From the NCBI GenBank assembly GCA_947461805.1, contig CANHMJ010000074.1, positions 1 through 7,186 of the forward strand: a stretch of 7,186 bases of DNA. Direction: 5' to 3'. Shown piece after piece: positions 6,451 through 7,186 of this stretch. Source of the DNA: Burkholderiaceae bacterium (GTDB lineage Bacteria > Pseudomonadota > Gammaproteobacteria > Burkholderiales > Burkholderiaceae). Each line of letters starts with the position of its first letter. Position 1 is the stretch's first letter. The notes below the pieces were generated by a model. It did not search any database. It saw only the letters and a program-made list of their open reading frames with translations, and was not told where the DNA came from. Position numbers and translations under genes: made by a program.

Positions 6451-6485
6451 AAAAAGGCTAAATAGGCCACTGGGGCCTATTTAGC
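6451..6485 (-). terminator. intrinsic terminator of amt
   Basis: A perfect 12-bp inverted repeat, GCTAAATAGGCC with GGCCTATTTAGC (arms 6457-6468 and 6474-6485), surrounds a 5-base loop. Read on the - strand, it is followed by C and then five T (6455-6451). It begins 17 bases after the amt stop codon. On the + strand the hairpin is followed by TTCGAC with no T-run, so it should act in the amt direction only. This is a textbook Rho-independent terminator and separates amt from gshA. Confidence 0.88.
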
Positions 6486-6502
6486 TTCGACAATCCGCCT
6501 AA

Positions 6503-7186
6503 TTAGGATTCGTAGGCTGTTTCACCGTGGGAAGCAATATCCAAGCCTTCGCGCTCTTCTTCTTCCTTCACACGCAATCCAATCACCATATCGACCAGTT
6601 TGAATGCAACGACCGAGACGACGCCAGACCAAATAACGGTAGTAATGACGCCTTGGGCTTGCAGCCAAACTTGGGTACCCATGGAATACTCGGCTGCTGC
6701 AGCGTTCGCAACATAATCCCAGATTCCGGAGCCGCCCAATGCAGGATCAGCAAACACGCCGGTCAAAATCGCGCCAATGATGCCGCCAACGCCATGAACC
6801 CCAAACACGTCCAAGCTGTCGTCTGCACCCAGCATGCGCTTTAGACCCGATACACCCCACAGACAAACCACGCCGGCAATAAAGCCAATCACGATCGCGC
6901 CCATTGGACCAACAAAGCCAGCTGCAGGTGTAATGGCAACTAAACCTGCAACGCAACCCGATGCACCGCCCAACATGGAAGGCTTACCTTTGGTAATCCA
7001 CTCAGCCAGTGTCCAACCCAATACAGCGGCTGCAGTTGCTACTAAGGTATTAAAGAAGGCCAAAGCAGCTGTTCCGTTTGCTTCCAGTGCCGAACCGGCA
7101 TTGAATCCAAACCAACCAAACCACAAGAGCGATGCACCAATCATGGTGTAAACCAAGTTGTGGGGCTTCATTGCTTCTTTACCAAA
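6503..7186 (-). CDS. amt: Ammonium transporter (Amt family), C-terminal part (5' end outside window)
   Basis: This is an inner-membrane channel that brings ammonium into the cell. The frame is open to the window edge: five codons (FGKEA) precede the Met at 7171, which is internal, so about half of the usual 400-odd residues are missing. Counting from that Met, WFGWFGFNAGSAL (17-29) carries the conserved pore Ser, and DVFGVHGVGG (121-130) carries the second pore histidine (E. coli AmtB His318). Several hydrophobic membrane segments lie between residues about 8 and 195. The cytoplasmic tail GLRV...EEREGLD...HGETAY (198-220) is the conserved region through which the PII protein GlnK blocks the channel when nitrogen is plentiful. 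This suggests glnK exists, usually just upstream and here out of view. A strong terminator follows 17 bases after the stop, so amt probably forms its own transcription unit, separate from gshA. Confidence 0.96.
   Translation of the reverse strand, partial: FGKEAMKPHNLVYTMIGASLLWFGWFGFNAGSALEANGTAALAFFNTLVATAAAVLGWTLAEWITKGKPSMLGGASGCVAGLVAITPAAGFVGPMGAIVIGFIAGVVCLWGVSGLKRMLGADDSLDVFGVHGVGGIIGAILTGVFADPALGGSGIWDYVANAAAAEYSMGTQVWLQAQGVITTVIWSGVVSVVAFKLVDMVIGLRVKEEEEREGLDIASHGETAYES

Noticed and set aside
6747..7151. Open frames of 69 to 105 codons overlapping amt in other frames on both strands
   Set aside because: amt shows clear Amt motifs in its own frame. The others are low-complexity shadows, rich in Pro/Ala or Cys/Trp.
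7169..7171. ATG as the start of the ammonium transporter
   Set aside because: Codons for FGKEA continue in frame to the window edge and fit the internal Amt sequence, so the gene is cut by the boundary.
1..7186. Mobile element, CRISPR array, toxin-antitoxin or defence system
   Set aside because: No repeat array, transposase, integrase, terminal inverted repeat or small toxin-like gene is seen. The window is filled with core metabolic and envelope genes.

Overview
This window looks like an ordinary chromosomal segment of a betaproteobacterium, most likely Burkholderiales and probably Polynucleobacter or a close relative. The assignment is inferred from gene content and order (ammonium transporter, gshA of the non-E. 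coli class, gshB, a stand-alone mannose-type EIIA, HPr and enzyme I, converging on moeB and a carboxy-terminal processing protease) and from protein similarity recalled from memory. No database search was run. Coding density is very high, and I see no mobile element, CRISPR array, tRNA, rRNA or phage gene.

Layout. On the + strand, positions 3-881 hold the 3' part of an S41 (CtpA-type) protease whose N-terminus and PDZ domain lie before the window. It is followed after 9 bases by moeB (891-1649). All remaining genes are on the - strand and are read right to left. They are amt (6503-7186, 5' end outside the window), a 105-base gap carrying two back-to-back terminator-like hairpins, then a tight five-gene run: gshA (6397-5099), gshB (5076-4135), EIIA (4133-3699), ptsH (3690-3421) and ptsI (3417-1663). 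Gaps inside the run are 22, 1, 8 and 3 bases, so it is very likely one operon. ptsI and moeB converge with 13 bases between their stop codons.

How the genes work together. GshA and GshB make glutathione in two ATP-dependent steps. Enzyme I, HPr and EIIA form a phosphate relay from phosphoenolpyruvate (PEP) to the histidines of HPr and EIIA. No sugar-transporting EIIB, EIIC or EIID is encoded here, and HPr keeps the Ser46 site used by HPr kinase, so a regulatory rather than transport PTS is the best reading. Amt brings in ammonium and keeps the C-terminal tail that binds the PII protein GlnK. Carbon/energy sensing, nitrogen uptake and redox-buffer synthesis therefore sit side by side, although the terminators suggest amt is transcribed separately from the gsh-pts run.

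I found no convincing undescribed system. The points most worth a second look are the double terminator followed by almost no leader before gshA, the linkage of glutathione synthesis to a transport-less PTS, and the non-ATG starts of gshB (TTG) and ptsI (GTG).
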